This document shows positions 7,255-15,345 of a stretch of 21,713 bases of DNA, one piece after another. Position 1 is the first letter of the stretch, and every line of letters begins with the position of its first letter. A model generated the notes under the pieces. It was not told where the DNA came from. It was given only the letters and a program-made list of their open reading frames with translations, and did not search any database. The DNA is from a virus. The stretch covers positions 1-21,713 of IMG/VR virus record IMGVR_UViG_3300044726_000029, one strand, 5' to 3'. Made by a program: the position numbers and the translations under genes.

Positions 7255-8903
7255 CACTCGCCCTCCGTCAGTTCTTGCATCGACGTCGCGCAATGGATCT
7301 CCTGCACATCGGCTTCGCCCTCAATCTCCACCATCCAGTCGAGCCGAGAGAGCAGCGCGGGGAGCCGGAACGGAGCGCTGCTAGTGACATTCTTCTCGAA
7401 CACCACCACGTTGCACGCACCATCGAGCAGCCGGAACGTGCACGTGCGCTCCGCCGTGCAACGCAAGATGACCTTCGCCGCTGCGAACGACACGTTGTAA
7501 GGGAACACGAACTGCTTGGACCGCCAGATGTACGGCTCGAATCCCGTGCCTGCATCCCACTCGTACAGCGTTGTCACGGTCAGGTTCGAGCGCACGTAAT
7601 GCATGCGCACGTCGGGACCAGCGTAGATCGCCGGGGAGTAGAACGGGATCGTCGTCAACAGCGCGTTCTCGAACGACCCTGTCGTGCGGTCGTTGATATC
7701 GAAGATGAACCCCGCGCCATTCTCGTTGGGGTCCGACGTCTGGCGATCACCCCGGAAGAAGCCATAGTAATACCCATCGAACACGGTGCCGTGCATCGTA
7801 TCCGGATGCCACGTCTTCCAGTCATCCTCGTCGAGGATGTCCTTGGTCACCAGCTGCACGCCACCGGAGCCAACGAACGCGAGCCCGCCCAGCGCTGAGT
7901 AGTACACCCCACGATCACCCGTTGCAATCGAGCGTTTTGACACGCACGGATACACATCAGGCACACGATCCACCGACAGGTTCTCCGGGTCCATGCCATC
8001 GACCAGATACGTCGGTCCCTCGGTGAACACTGCGACGGTGGTACCGAACACGCCCAGCCCCACGATCGGATAATCGAAATACTTCACGTACGCAGGGGGC
8101 CACGCGTGCGGCTGATACGGCACCGAGAACGCCACCTTGTTCTCAAAGAAACCCGCAAGCCAACCGTTCGGTGTGCCTACCAACCCGATCATGCGCGAGT
8201 CGGGTGGGTAGTAATACTGCGACACCAGCTGCTCGTTGCCTTCGATGTCTTCGTTCGTGGCAGAGTCAGGCCACGTGCCCGTGAACTGCGGAAGCTCCTT
8301 GACGAAGATGAACGGCCCGCCGTTGCTGCGGTAGATACGCACGCGCGACACGTTGGGTCCCGGCAACGACGCCGAGAAGTCCACCGTAGCCACCACGCCA
8401 TCCTGCACGATGATCACATCCGATGGCGGCGACGGCACGCTCTCTTCGTTGAACACCGTGACGAAGGTGTACACATACGTGCGCGCTTCCGACGGCGATC
8501 CTGGCGTCGTGGTCGTAATGATCGGCGGGTACGCAGGCGCACGCACGCCGAGAGGGAACGCGCTCGACGGAGTCGGTGCCTCGCTTTTCGCCTGCACCTG
8601 ATCGATGACCTTGGGTACCCCGTCTCCCGTGTAATACACGCGCCCCAGCGGCGCATCGGGAGTGAACCCAAGGACTACATCGACGTCGGTCTTCCACGCA
8701 AGCCAGCCCTCGGCCACGTGGAAGATGGTACGCACCGGAGCCACCGGCATATCGTCAGGAAGTGCCTTGCCATTACGGAACGGGTGCACCTCGCCTGACC
8801 ACAGCTTGGTGCTCTCCGCGATCGTAGCCGCAGACAAGGGGAGCAGCCTCGGCGAGCGCCGAGGTGCGATACCCCCCATGTTCTGCAGTCGAACGCTCGG
8901 CAT
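7254..8903 (-). CDS. Tail nozzle / tail-hub protein (tubular-B-like)
   Basis: A 549-residue protein proposed to form the distal tube of the short tail. It is beta-rich throughout. A key stretch is TYVYTFVTVFNEESVPSPPSDV (mid first half), a signature I associate with podovirus nozzle proteins of the T7 gp12 / P22 gp10 type, followed by SRVRIYRSN and later WLAGFFENKVAFSVPYQPHAWPPAY, GLGVFGTTVAVFTEGPTYLVDG and a VYYSALGGLAFVGSGGVQLVTKD blade-like repeat. The start at 8903 (MPSVRLQNMGG) is chosen because it lies one base past the upstream stop. An ATG at 9014 would create a 110-base overlap with Arg/Ser-rich non-coding-looking sequence. The stop overlaps the next start as ATGA. Confidence 0.75.
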   Translation of the reverse strand: MPSVRLQNMGGIAPRRSPRLLPLSAATIAESTKLWSGEVHPFRNGKALPDDMPVAPVRTIFHVAEGWLAWKTDVDVVLGFTPDAPLGRVYYTGDGVPKVIDQVQAKSEAPTPSSAFPLGVRAPAYPPIITTTTPGSPSEARTYVYTFVTVFNEESVPSPPSDVIIVQDGVVATVDFSASLPGPNVSRVRIYRSNGGPFIFVKELPQFTGTWPDSATNEDIEGNEQLVSQYYYPPDSRMIGLVGTPNGWLAGFFENKVAFSVPYQPHAWPPAYVKYFDYPIVGLGVFGTTVAVFTEGPTYLVDGMDPENLSVDRVPDVYPCVSKRSIATGDRGVYYSALGGLAFVGSGGVQLVTKDILDEDDWKTWHPDTMHGTVFDGYYYGFFRGDRQTSDPNENGAGFIFDINDRTTGSFENALLTTIPFYSPAIYAGPDVRMHYVRSNLTVTTLYEWDAGTGFEPYIWRSKQFVFPYNVSFAAAKVILRCTAERTCTFRLLDGACNVVVFEKNVTSSAPFRLPALLSRLDWMVEIEGEADVQEIHCATSMQELTEGE

Positions 8904-8904
8904 G

Positions 8905-10017
8905 TTACGGGCCGACGCCAGCTTCCACGACGTGGAACGCGTACGACACCTGCTGTATGTGGAAGTTAGGCCACGTTGGGCCCGCGCCCTTGCGCGAGTA
9001 CAAGAGGTTGCCATCGAAGTACGTGCCAGCAGGCCACGTCAGCACGCCCGTCGTCGCGCTGATCGTGATGTCAGGGTTAAAGTCCGGGTCGACAGCGAAT
9101 CCGTTGCCGTACAACGACGAGTCGTAGCTGTTGGAGATCACCAGCGCCATCACCGCATCGGGCACGGGGTCGCTGCCGAAGTCGCCCTTCACCGAAATGC
9201 TCACCTCCATCGCCGCGTCTTCCAGCAACGTCGTGCGGGGGGAACCGCCATGAATCTGCGTCTGCAGAATCGTGTTCGCTGCAACGCCGTTGGGGTACGT
9301 ACGGTAGCGATCGGTGACCGTGATCGCGCCAAGTTCGATCTGCGAGTCGGAGGGAAGGATGTAGAGATCGGTGCCCAGTGCAGACCGCACCCAGTACTCC
9401 TCGGTGTTGTTCTGCCCGCTCGCCACCGTCATCCACGCGCTGCCCGTCCAGTACCACAGATTGCCCGTGTCGAGATCGACGTAGTACGACACGACGTTGT
9501 CGGGCGTGCCTGACGGATCACCGCTGCCCGCCAGCGTGCCATAGCGCGGGTTGCCGATCTCGATCCAGCTGGTGCCATTCCAGTACCAGAACTGCCGCTG
9601 CAGGTACCAAATCGCGTAGATGACGTTGGGGGGCGGCGGCACAACGGGGGGCGAATCTACCTCGATCGTATTCGGCGGCAGGATCGACGAATCGAACAGG
9701 TCGATGAAGATCTGGTTGATGTACGCGTACATCTGCGCCACGTTCCACGCCACCTTCACGCACGCACCAGCAGGAAACGCCTTCGCGGTGGTGCCGTCCT
9801 GCGCACGCTCCACGGTGATCGTGTCATTGACGATCACGCCCGTGTTGGTGAACTTCACGATCTCGACAGACTGACCGTCTTCGATGGTGAGGTACACGTA
9901 GTTGCCGGTACCGATAGCGAAATATGCGCCACCCCCCGTCGCCAACGGCAGCTGCAGCGAGCTAGGCGTGATCGCCGAACGCAGCGTCGTACGGGCAAAG
10001 TTCGGAATAACGATCAT
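8905..10017 (-). CDS. Fibre-like minor tail protein with common N-terminal phage domain
   Basis: A 370-residue protein. Residues 1-95 form a domain with ITPSSLQLPLATGGGAYF, YVYLTIEDGQSVEIVKFTNTG and ITVERAQDGTTAKAFPAGACV. This pattern (a DGTTA turn after a beta hairpin) is widespread in phage tail fibre N-termini and minor tail proteins. A Pro-rich linker (residues about 122-130) is followed by a twofold repeat, WYWNGTSW at 144-151 and WYWTGSAW at 188-195. A beta-rich C-terminal half follows. It probably attaches to the tail and may be a fibre base or receptor-binding component. AGGAG six bases before the ATG overlaps the upstream stop. Only one base separates its TAA from the next ATG. Confidence 0.62.
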   Translation of the reverse strand: MIVIPNFARTTLRSAITPSSLQLPLATGGGAYFAIGTGNYVYLTIEDGQSVEIVKFTNTGVIVNDTITVERAQDGTTAKAFPAGACVKVAWNVAQMYAYINQIFIDLFDSSILPPNTIEVDSPPVVPPPPNVIYAIWYLQRQFWYWNGTSWIEIGNPRYGTLAGSGDPSGTPDNVVSYYVDLDTGNLWYWTGSAWMTVASGQNNTEEYWVRSALGTDLYILPSDSQIELGAITVTDRYRTYPNGVAANTILQTQIHGGSPRTTLLEDAAMEVSISVKGDFGSDPVPDAVMALVISNSYDSSLYGNGFAVDPDFNPDITISATTGVLTWPAGTYFDGNLLYSRKGAGPTWPNFHIQQVSYAFHVVEAGVGP

Positions 10018-10026
10018 TACTTTCTC

Positions 10027-10713
10027 CTAGATGTCGCCGACGATGCCATCGCCGGTAATGTGGAACGGTGGTTGGCAGGCAAGGTTACAGTTCTCCAACG
10101 GCTCCGGTACCACCGGGTCCGTCGTCTCGAAATAGGGTGCAGGCAGCCCGCACTCCGACGACGGGACCGACTCGCACGCAACGCCACCAACGACTCCCTC
10201 GCCGACGGTGTCCAGCATGCTGCATTCGCCCGCGCCGCACGTCTCGGTAGCCATCTCGTTGTAGAACGAATCGACGATGATCGAGCAACGCGGAATGCGG
10301 AATTTAACTGAGAAGCAGTAGTCGCAGTCGATGTACACGTCACCGACGTACAGCCCTGGGCACGCCTCGTTGAACTCCGAATCCCAGTAGAACCCAAGGA
10401 ACCCGTCAGCAGTACGCTGGAACGCGTTGTAGCACCCGATCACCGTCTCGCACCCGCGCAGACGGATCTCGATGTAGATGTGCATGCGCGTAGGATCGAC
10501 TTGCGCCGGGAAGTACACGCTCGACAGCATGCGAATGAACGTCTTACGCACGTTGGGCGTGATCTCGACGTAGTCCTTCGTCGCGTACCGGCGATGGCGT
10601 CCACAGCACGCGCCGCAGTAGGGCACGCACCACGCTGCATCCGACGTCGGCCCCGGCTGCAGCAGCGGGGGCACGAAGCAATTAATCGTCTCGCAGGGTT
10701 GGCAGTGGCTCAT
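10027..10713 (-). CDS. Cysteine-rich virion-region protein, unknown function
   Basis: A 228-residue protein with 19 cysteines (about 8%), spread along its length and often close together: CQPCETINC at residues 4-12, CVPYCGACCGRH near 29-40, CDYC and C...C pairs later. The middle third is beta-like with YVEITPNVRKTFIRML and RMHIYIEIRLRGCE, and SVKFRIPRCSIIVDSFY. I do not recognise the family. Two ATGs are adjacent; 10713 is preferred because AGGA is seven bases upstream of it and only four from 10716. The stop overlaps the ribosome site of the next gene. It is encoded between the connector and the tail fibre/nozzle, so a virion role is likely. Metal binding or disulfide cross-linking are both possible. 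Confidence 0.6.
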   Translation of the reverse strand: MSHCQPCETINCFVPPLLQPGPTSDAAWCVPYCGACCGRHRRYATKDYVEITPNVRKTFIRMLSSVYFPAQVDPTRMHIYIEIRLRGCETVIGCYNAFQRTADGFLGFYWDSEFNEACPGLYVGDVYIDCDYCFSVKFRIPRCSIIVDSFYNEMATETCGAGECSMLDTVGEGVVGGVACESVPSSECGLPAPYFETTDPVVPEPLENCNLACQPPFHITGDGIVGDI

Positions 10714-10722
10714 CATCGCTTC

Positions 10723-11331
10723 CTAAAAATACGAACCACGCATCAGCAGCGGACCAGTCGTGCGTTCGAGCACCCGCTTGTTCTTCGCCCGCGTAACCCC
10801 CGCCTCGTACAGGTTGAAGCAGCGGTTAGCCAGCCCTTGGTTGGTGTACTCCTGCTTCGGCTGCTGCAGGAGCCGCGACGCTGCACCCCACGCGATCGTC
10901 TCACCAAACTCCTGATACAGGATGTCGGGAAACTCACAACACTCCAGCAACGGCGCGAGCCACAAATGCAGCTTGACCCACGTCTCGCACACGGGGTACG
11001 GCACTGGGTTGAACCACACCGTACGATCGTCGGGGATCGAAATATTCCAGCCGCCGCATGCGCACGTACGCGATGCGATCGACGTCTTGTATTTCGTCTT
11101 GTCGAGTTCCACCATGTCGATCGCCACGAGCCGTGTCTGCTCGGGTACGTCGATGGGGTAGTCAGGCACGCCGGTCTGCAGCGTGAACTCCGCCTCGTGC
11201 TTCCACACACCCGCACGTTCGGAGAGATCGATGATGGTCTGCTGAACCGATAGCTCGGCATCAGCTTGGGCGGCGGTAAACGCGCCCTTGACACGTGTAA
11301 GCGCTACGAAATCATTGACTGGGCGCGCCAC
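10723..11331 (-). CDS. Second head-tail connector / tail adaptor protein
   Basis: A 202-residue protein that begins at GTG inside the preceding gene. The N-terminal part is helical (DFVALTRVKGAFTAAQADAEL, QQTIIDLSERAGVWKHEAEF) and is followed by LQTGVPDYPIDVPEQTRLVAID, a beta-type segment. The second half carries SIPDDRTVWFNPVP, then helices (YQEFGETIAWGAASRLLQQP, NRCFNLYEAGVTRAKNK). This helix-beta-helix plan, with a final long helix, resembles the gatekeeper or tubular-A class of short-tailed phage connectors. It has six cysteines, more than usual. Adjacent genes support a neck role. Exact family is uncertain. Confidence 0.62.
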   Translation of the reverse strand: MARPVNDFVALTRVKGAFTAAQADAELSVQQTIIDLSERAGVWKHEAEFTLQTGVPDYPIDVPEQTRLVAIDMVELDKTKYKTSIASRTCACGGWNISIPDDRTVWFNPVPYPVCETWVKLHLWLAPLLECCEFPDILYQEFGETIAWGAASRLLQQPKQEYTNQGLANRCFNLYEAGVTRAKNKRVLERTTGPLLMRGSYF

Positions 11332-12013
11332 TCATTGTCTCCCGGGTCTTCGCTGCGACAGGCACTGCATCCTTGTCGCGCGGTGGCAAGCCGAGAAACT
11401 GATAGAACGCCTTGTAGTGCGCCTGCGACTTCTGGAACGAGTCGGACGACTCGCTGTCGCGTGCGAACGCACGGTATAGCATCCACTCCAACAACGCCGA
11501 ACGGTACGTCTCCGGGGTCGTGTTGGCCATGACGACTGCATCCGTCTCGACCGTTATCACGTTCGGAGCGCGCCGCACCAGCGCCATCACCGCAGGCATA
11601 GGATTCACCGTGGGCGCAGGCGGATCGACGGAATAGAAGGTATCGTTCTCGGGGTGTACGGTATACGACCGAACCACATAGCCAACGCCATAGGCAGGCG
11701 TGCACGCAGATCGGCCAAGCGCACGGGCCGCAGTGAACGAACCCGCATTGACTGGTTCGCCTTCGGTGCCGTCGGGGAGGAGGTTGTACAACACGTCGAT
11801 CAACTCGGTAAACTCACCGGGCACCGTTTGTCGCGAGCCAGGAGCCAGCCGCAGAGGCTCGAACACGGTGAACAGCGTTGGCTTCAGCGCCGACATCACC
11901 GAGATTGCATCGGTCAGATACTCCGCGAGGTTCTCCTTCGTCCACCGCACATAGTCGAGATCGTTAAGCTCGATCGAGCACGCGTAGAAAAGGGAACTCG
12001 CGAGAAGTGCCAT
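11312..12013 (-). CDS. Head-tail adaptor (phage adaptor, DUF6682-like)
   Basis: A 233-residue protein likely to sit in the neck, on or near the portal ring. It begins with a helical N-terminus (ELNDLDYVRWTKENLAEYLTDA) and continues with a beta segment with LRLAPGSRQTVP. It ends in the helical signature LLEWMLYRAFARDSESSDSFQKSQAHYKAFYQFLG, of which the EW.LYRAF.RDSE core is typical of the phage adaptor family known as DUF6682. Its position after the capsid genes and before the tail proteins fits. Its last 20 bases overlap the start of the next gene. Domain assignment is from memory and should be confirmed by a profile search. Confidence 0.68.
   Translation of the reverse strand: MALLASSLFYACSIELNDLDYVRWTKENLAEYLTDAISVMSALKPTLFTVFEPLRLAPGSRQTVPGEFTELIDVLYNLLPDGTEGEPVNAGSFTAARALGRSACTPAYGVGYVVRSYTVHPENDTFYSVDPPAPTVNPMPAVMALVRRAPNVITVETDAVVMANTTPETYRSALLEWMLYRAFARDSESSDSFQKSQAHYKAFYQFLGLPPRDKDAVPVAAKTRETMSGAPSQ
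11339..11343 (-). promoter_or_regulatory. Shine-Dalgarno GGGAG for a GTG start
   Basis: GGGAG lies seven bases before GTG 11331, within the end of the upstream adaptor gene. It supports the unusual GTG start and a 20-base gene overlap. Confidence 0.55.
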
Positions 12014-12015
12014 GA

Positions 12016-12339
12016 TCAGGTCGGAAACCCCGTTGCGGGTTCGGCTGCCACCACCGGCTGCGGATTCTCCAGCGTTGCCAGCGCCGCTTCGAACTCCTGC
12101 GGACTGTAGTTCGTAAGCTCGCCCAGCGTGATGTTGAGCTTGCGCGCCAACTCCAGCCGTTCTTCCGGCGTGTACTTGAGCGGCGAGCGAAACACCGGCT
12201 TCGGCGACGCCGACACCTTCTCCGGCTTGGCGCAGTACTGCAACGTGCCGTTGGCCACAAGGTCATCCAGAAATGCGTTGTACGGATACACCTGCTTGCC
12301 ATCGGTCACATACTTGCCCACCTCGGTTGCCGTCTGCAT
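12016..12339 (-). CDS. Small head/neck-region protein, unknown function
   Basis: A 107-residue protein. The N-terminal half has a compact segment with KYVTDGKQVYPYNAFLDDLVANGTLQYC. The C-terminal half has a helix pair (KYTPEERLELARKLN, LTNYSPQEFEAALATLE) and an Ala/Pro tail. I do not recognise a family. The first gene after the terminator, it has a very good ribosome site and ends two bases before the next ATG. That places it in the neck/tail gene block. A longer form starting at TTG 12369 would run through the terminator hairpin and is unlikely. Confidence 0.6.
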   Translation of the reverse strand: MQTATEVGKYVTDGKQVYPYNAFLDDLVANGTLQYCAKPEKVSASPKPVFRSPLKYTPEERLELARKLNITLGELTNYSPQEFEAALATLENPQPVVAAEPATGFPT

Positions 12340-12344
12340 TACCA

Positions 12345-12350
12345 CTCCTT
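12345..12350 (-). promoter_or_regulatory. Shine-Dalgarno AAGGAG that sets the start at 12339
   Basis: AAGGAG with a five-base spacer before ATG 12339. It shows that this ATG, and not the in-frame TTG at 12369 inside the terminator stem, is the start of the following gene. Confidence 0.75.
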
Positions 12351-12356
12351 GGTCGT

Positions 12357-12389
12357 AGAAAGACGGCAAGGGCCGAAGCCCCCGCCGCC
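12357..12389 (-). terminator. Rho-independent terminator with UUCG tetraloop
   Basis: On the minus strand a 12-base arm (GGCGGCGGGGGC) pairs fully with GCCCTTGCCGTC across a TTCG loop, counting three G-U pairs. The loop-closing pair is C-G, the especially stable cUUCGg form. TTTCT follows immediately, a short U-tract, so termination may be partial. It sits between the capsid-associated gene and the next small gene, closing the unit that begins at the promoter candidate near 15586. Confidence 0.8.
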
Positions 12390-12415
12390 TAAAGGTACAT
12401 CACCCACTTACTCGG

Positions 12416-13030
12416 TTACGCGTTGCCGTTGAAATCGTACGAGCCCCAGTCGACCACCTCGGCTTGCACGATCACGAACAGATCCGACAGTGCGTTACCG
12501 GATGCCGGAACCGCCGTGACTTCCAACGACACATACGAATGCACCAACAGCGACGAGTCGACCCGCGTGCTGAAGAAGATGCCTTCCGTCGCGCCGATCG
12601 CGTTCACCGCCAACGGCGAGTTTGACGCTGCCGTAAGAGCGATCGACGACTCCGCCGGGGAACCCGGGCAAATGTCGGTACGACGCAACGCCGTCATCAC
12701 GAGCCCGGTCTTGGGGACCACGACGTTGACTTCGACGAACTCCAGACGGCTGTAGGGCGTGATCGCGATGAGGTTGAGGAAATCCCCCACCTCGACGTCC
12801 GTGTCGTTGCCCAGCAGGTTCTGGTACCAGCAGTAGTCCTTCTGGTCCGGATTGGAGTCCAGCCCACCGAACGGGACGCGCGGTGAGAAGTTCAGCTGGC
12901 GGACGATGGCGTAGTCGCGCGAACGCTGGTGGTCCGCGTACCCCTCGACATCGCAAGGGGTGTTCGACGGCATCATCAGGTTGTTGCTGTTGCCGCCCTG
13001 CCCACCCATGAACAGGTTGTATTCAGCCAT
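12416..13030 (-). CDS. Probable capsid decoration or minor head protein
   Basis: A 204-residue protein directly after the major capsid gene, with GAAGGAAC upstream of the ATG. The N-terminus is Gly/Asn-rich (MAEYNLFMGGQGGNSNNLMM). The rest is predicted beta-rich, with DVEVGDFLNLIAITPYSRLEFVEV, PKTGLVMTAL and SSLLVHSYVSLEVTAVP. The size, beta content and position next to the capsid gene suit a head-stabilising or decoration protein. I do not recognise a specific family, so this assignment rests on context. The gene is followed at once by a strong hairpin terminator, consistent with it being the last gene of the capsid transcription unit. Confidence 0.6.
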   Translation of the reverse strand: MAEYNLFMGGQGGNSNNLMMPSNTPCDVEGYADHQRSRDYAIVRQLNFSPRVPFGGLDSNPDQKDYCWYQNLLGNDTDVEVGDFLNLIAITPYSRLEFVEVNVVVPKTGLVMTALRRTDICPGSPAESSIALTAASNSPLAVNAIGATEGIFFSTRVDSSLLVHSYVSLEVTAVPASGNALSDLFVIVQAEVVDWGSYDFNGNA

Positions 13031-13060
13031 GATTCAATGTTCCTTCTGTGAAGTGGTGGG

Positions 13061-14011
13061 TTAGCCGAACGTGACGTAGCCGCCCGCAAGACCTTCCGCC
13101 TGGATGACCTTGGAGCCGTACACGGTCATGCCTTGCAGGTAGATATCCCACGAGTCCTTGTCATTGTCGATGATCCGCGTCTCCTCGATCTGCATCGCGA
13201 ACGCGGTGGCACCACGCCAGCCTGCGACGATCTCGTAGACGACATCCGAACCGTCCGTCGTGCTGAAGACGTTGTGCGAGATGTACACGTCGAATCCCGC
13301 GATCTTGGCCGGGATCTTGCCATTGAGGATGGCGTTCGACGCGACTTCGCAGCACGCACCCGCGAGCCCCGCATTATTCGCCAGCATCGGCGAATTGAGC
13401 AGGATCGGCAGCGCGACGTCGGGGAGCACGATGAACAGGTCTTCCATCGGCAGGCACTGCTCGCGCAGCACGCCAGCCACCTGGGTGAGGAACTGCCAGA
13501 TGTTGTCCGACGTGAGTTCGACCGGCGCGCCAACTTCGCCGAGGTTGTACGACTGGGTGCGCACACCCGCCGTTGCACCCTTGTTGGTCGGGTCCGCTTC
13601 GACGTACATCTTGGCGAGCAGTTCCTGATCGATCGCCTCGCCGATGTTGTACGACGCCGACTTCAGCAGCGCGGTCTGCCACGAGTCCCAGTTGCAGATC
13701 TGCTTGACGTCGACCTTGGCGATCTTGACCGAGAACTCCAGTTCCTTGTCGACGACCATTGTGATCGGGCAGGTGTCGATCGTATCGTGCTTGATCGTGC
13801 TGTCCTTCTGGCCGCGACGCACGCGTACGCGCGGGGACCGGAAGAACGTGATCTGGTCGCCACACTTGTTGAGTTCGCCGGAGTACTCCGTCGTGGTGAT
13901 ATCCGCGTAAGTCGATGAGCAGTAGAACTGCTCGACCAACTTCGACGAGAACATCGGGGGGATGAGGGAACCCGAATATTGCGGGTACCCAGATGCAGCA
14001 GGAAGTGCCAT
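13061..14011 (-). CDS. Major capsid protein (HK97-type fold, podovirus family)
   Basis: A 316-residue capsid protein placed directly after the scaffold, with AAGGAG nine bases before the ATG. The N-terminal arm region contains FRSPRVRVRRGQKD followed by a helical stretch with DSWQTALLKSASYNIGEAIDQELLAKMY, fitting the E-loop and spine helix. The middle has LTSDNIWQFLTQVAGVLREQ and FIVLPDVALPILLNSPML, typical of the A/P-domain of phage capsid proteins. The C-terminus has WRGATAFAMQIEETRIID and GMTVYGSKVIQAEGLAGGYVTFG, the usual closing strand with a YG...V..E motif. These are family features recognised by eye. Seven cysteines (including CC near residue 225) is more than I would expect for a cytoplasmically assembled shell. 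No N-terminal prohead protease site can be identified. Confidence 0.87.
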   Translation of the reverse strand: MALPAASGYPQYSGSLIPPMFSSKLVEQFYCSSTYADITTTEYSGELNKCGDQITFFRSPRVRVRRGQKDSTIKHDTIDTCPITMVVDKELEFSVKIAKVDVKQICNWDSWQTALLKSASYNIGEAIDQELLAKMYVEADPTNKGATAGVRTQSYNLGEVGAPVELTSDNIWQFLTQVAGVLREQCLPMEDLFIVLPDVALPILLNSPMLANNAGLAGACCEVASNAILNGKIPAKIAGFDVYISHNVFSTTDGSDVVYEIVAGWRGATAFAMQIEETRIIDNDKDSWDIYLQGMTVYGSKVIQAEGLAGGYVTFG

Positions 14012-14031
14012 GGTTGGATGCTCCTTGGAGG

Positions 14032-15087
14032 TTACCGAAGTTCTGTATCCATATCGACGTTACCCGCTTGGAGCGCCTGCTCCCAGCGAGCCCGGTACGC
14101 ATCCCAGTCCTGCTTCGACATCGTCTTCGACGTCATGGCCCGAAGGTTCGCCTTATATTCCGACGCCTTCATCTTGGGCACAGCGGGGGTAAGGGGTGCA
14201 TCGGCGGCTGACTTTGCAGGGACCGCCAGAGAATCCAACGTTGGCTTTGCTTCCGCGTCGTAGAACGCGCCCAGGATGGCACGGATACCGTCAGCATTGT
14301 TCTGCTCTCGATACACCTGCAGGAGATTACCCAGCCGATACCCACGCCCGGTGTCACGCTTCAAGTAATCCTGCCACTTGGGCGTTTGGCGTACGGATTC
14401 GAAATTGGGAAAGTGCGGCAGGATCTCGGAGCGAAGGAACTGATCTTCGCGCTGACGGGCGGTGTTGAAATCCGCCACTTTCGCCGACTTCTCCAATTGG
14501 GGAATCTTTGCGTCGATGTCCTTGACGCGACCCAGCAACCCTTCCATGTGCTTCATCTGCGCAGCCAGCGGACGAAGCGCCGCAGCCATGCGTTGTTGCA
14601 CGATACGTTCCACGAAGTTCTGCGAGTCCGCACCAAACTGCTCGATCTGTTCCTTGGTGGGGCCTGCATCATCCAGCTTCGTCACCACCTCCTCGACTTG
14701 CGACTTGGTGCCACTGGCTCGCGCCTCAGCAAGTTCGCGTTCGAGTTGCTGGTTCTTTTCCGAAATCGTAGTGACGGTTGATTCGAGGAACGCCCGGTTC
14801 TGGTTGATAAGGTCGAAGCGTTGCTTCAGTTCCTCAACCTCCGTCGCCGTAGCGGATACGCGCCCACCCTGAGTAGAGAGTTCTTGCTTGAGTCGCTCGT
14901 TCTCAGCGCGAAGCGTCGCCGCGTCGTCGATCGGTGCAGGTGCCAGAGGAGGAGCCGCCACAGGGGCTTGCGAAACGGGCGGCGCGGTGAAGGCCGGTGG
15001 CGGTCCGTTCGGATCGATACCTTGCTCACGAAGCGCTGCTTCATCACGTTGGTTCCGCTCTCGCACTGCTTGGGGAACTGCTGCCAT
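14032..15087 (-). CDS. Capsid scaffolding protein
   Basis: A 351-residue protein that would guide capsid protein polymerisation and then leave the procapsid. Residues 25-55 are Pro/Ala-rich. Residues about 57-125 are a strong coiled coil (ATLRAENERLKQEL, VEELKQRF, KNQQLERELAEA). A further helical region follows (QMKHMEGLLGRVKDIDAKIPQLEK). The segment LRSEILPHFPNFESVRQTP..WQDYLKRD occupies the position seen in many podovirus scaffolds. The C-terminus is basic and helical (KMKASEYKANLRAMTSKTM...WDAYRARWEQ), as expected for the capsid-binding end. AGGAG lies about ten bases before the ATG. It ends 20 bases before the major capsid gene, the classical scaffold-capsid order. No protease domain is visible in it or nearby. 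Confidence 0.82.
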   Translation of the reverse strand: MAAVPQAVRERNQRDEAALREQGIDPNGPPPAFTAPPVSQAPVAAPPLAPAPIDDAATLRAENERLKQELSTQGGRVSATATEVEELKQRFDLINQNRAFLESTVTTISEKNQQLERELAEARASGTKSQVEEVVTKLDDAGPTKEQIEQFGADSQNFVERIVQQRMAAALRPLAAQMKHMEGLLGRVKDIDAKIPQLEKSAKVADFNTARQREDQFLRSEILPHFPNFESVRQTPKWQDYLKRDTGRGYRLGNLLQVYREQNNADGIRAILGAFYDAEAKPTLDSLAVPAKSAADAPLTPAVPKMKASEYKANLRAMTSKTMSKQDWDAYRARWEQALQAGNVDMDTELR

Positions 15088-15138
15088 GTTTGGATCTCTC
15101 CTGACCGGGGCCTAAGTTGGTACCCGGAACTCGATGAA

Positions 15139-15342
15139 CTACGGTTTCCAAGCCTTCAGCAAAATGTCGAGTGCCTGCGCCTTGCCCTGCAGCACGCGCA
15201 CACTAGTCGCATCCTGCTCGAACGTCAGCCGCTTGCCTGTGTCGACCATCGCCTGCTGAAGGTACCCAAGGAACATCTGCCCCTCGGGACGAGATGCGAG
15301 ACGTTTGATCGCCTCTAGCTCGTCACCGCTGGGAGAGTTCAT
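15139..15342 (-). CDS. Small helical protein upstream of scaffold, unknown function
   Basis: A 67-residue protein that looks entirely helical: DELEAIKRLASRPEGQMFLGYLQQAMVD, then a TFEQDATSVRVLQGKAQALDILLKAW stretch (each quoted in part by key residues). Small proteins with an LQGKAQALD-like C-terminal helix are often encoded between portal and scaffold in podoviruses. I recognise the type but not a named function. The ATG is three bases after the upstream TAA. A 51-base gap containing a good ribosome site separates it from the scaffold gene. Confidence 0.6.
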   Translation of the reverse strand: MNSPSGDELEAIKRLASRPEGQMFLGYLQQAMVDTGKRLTFEQDATSVRVLQGKAQALDILLKAWKP

Positions 15343-15345
15343 TCG

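Noticed and set aside
8904-9014. Upstream ATG (9014) for the nozzle gene
   Set aside because: The added 37 residues are Arg/Ser-rich, overlap the previous gene by over 100 bases and lack family features. ATG 8903 directly follows the upstream stop.
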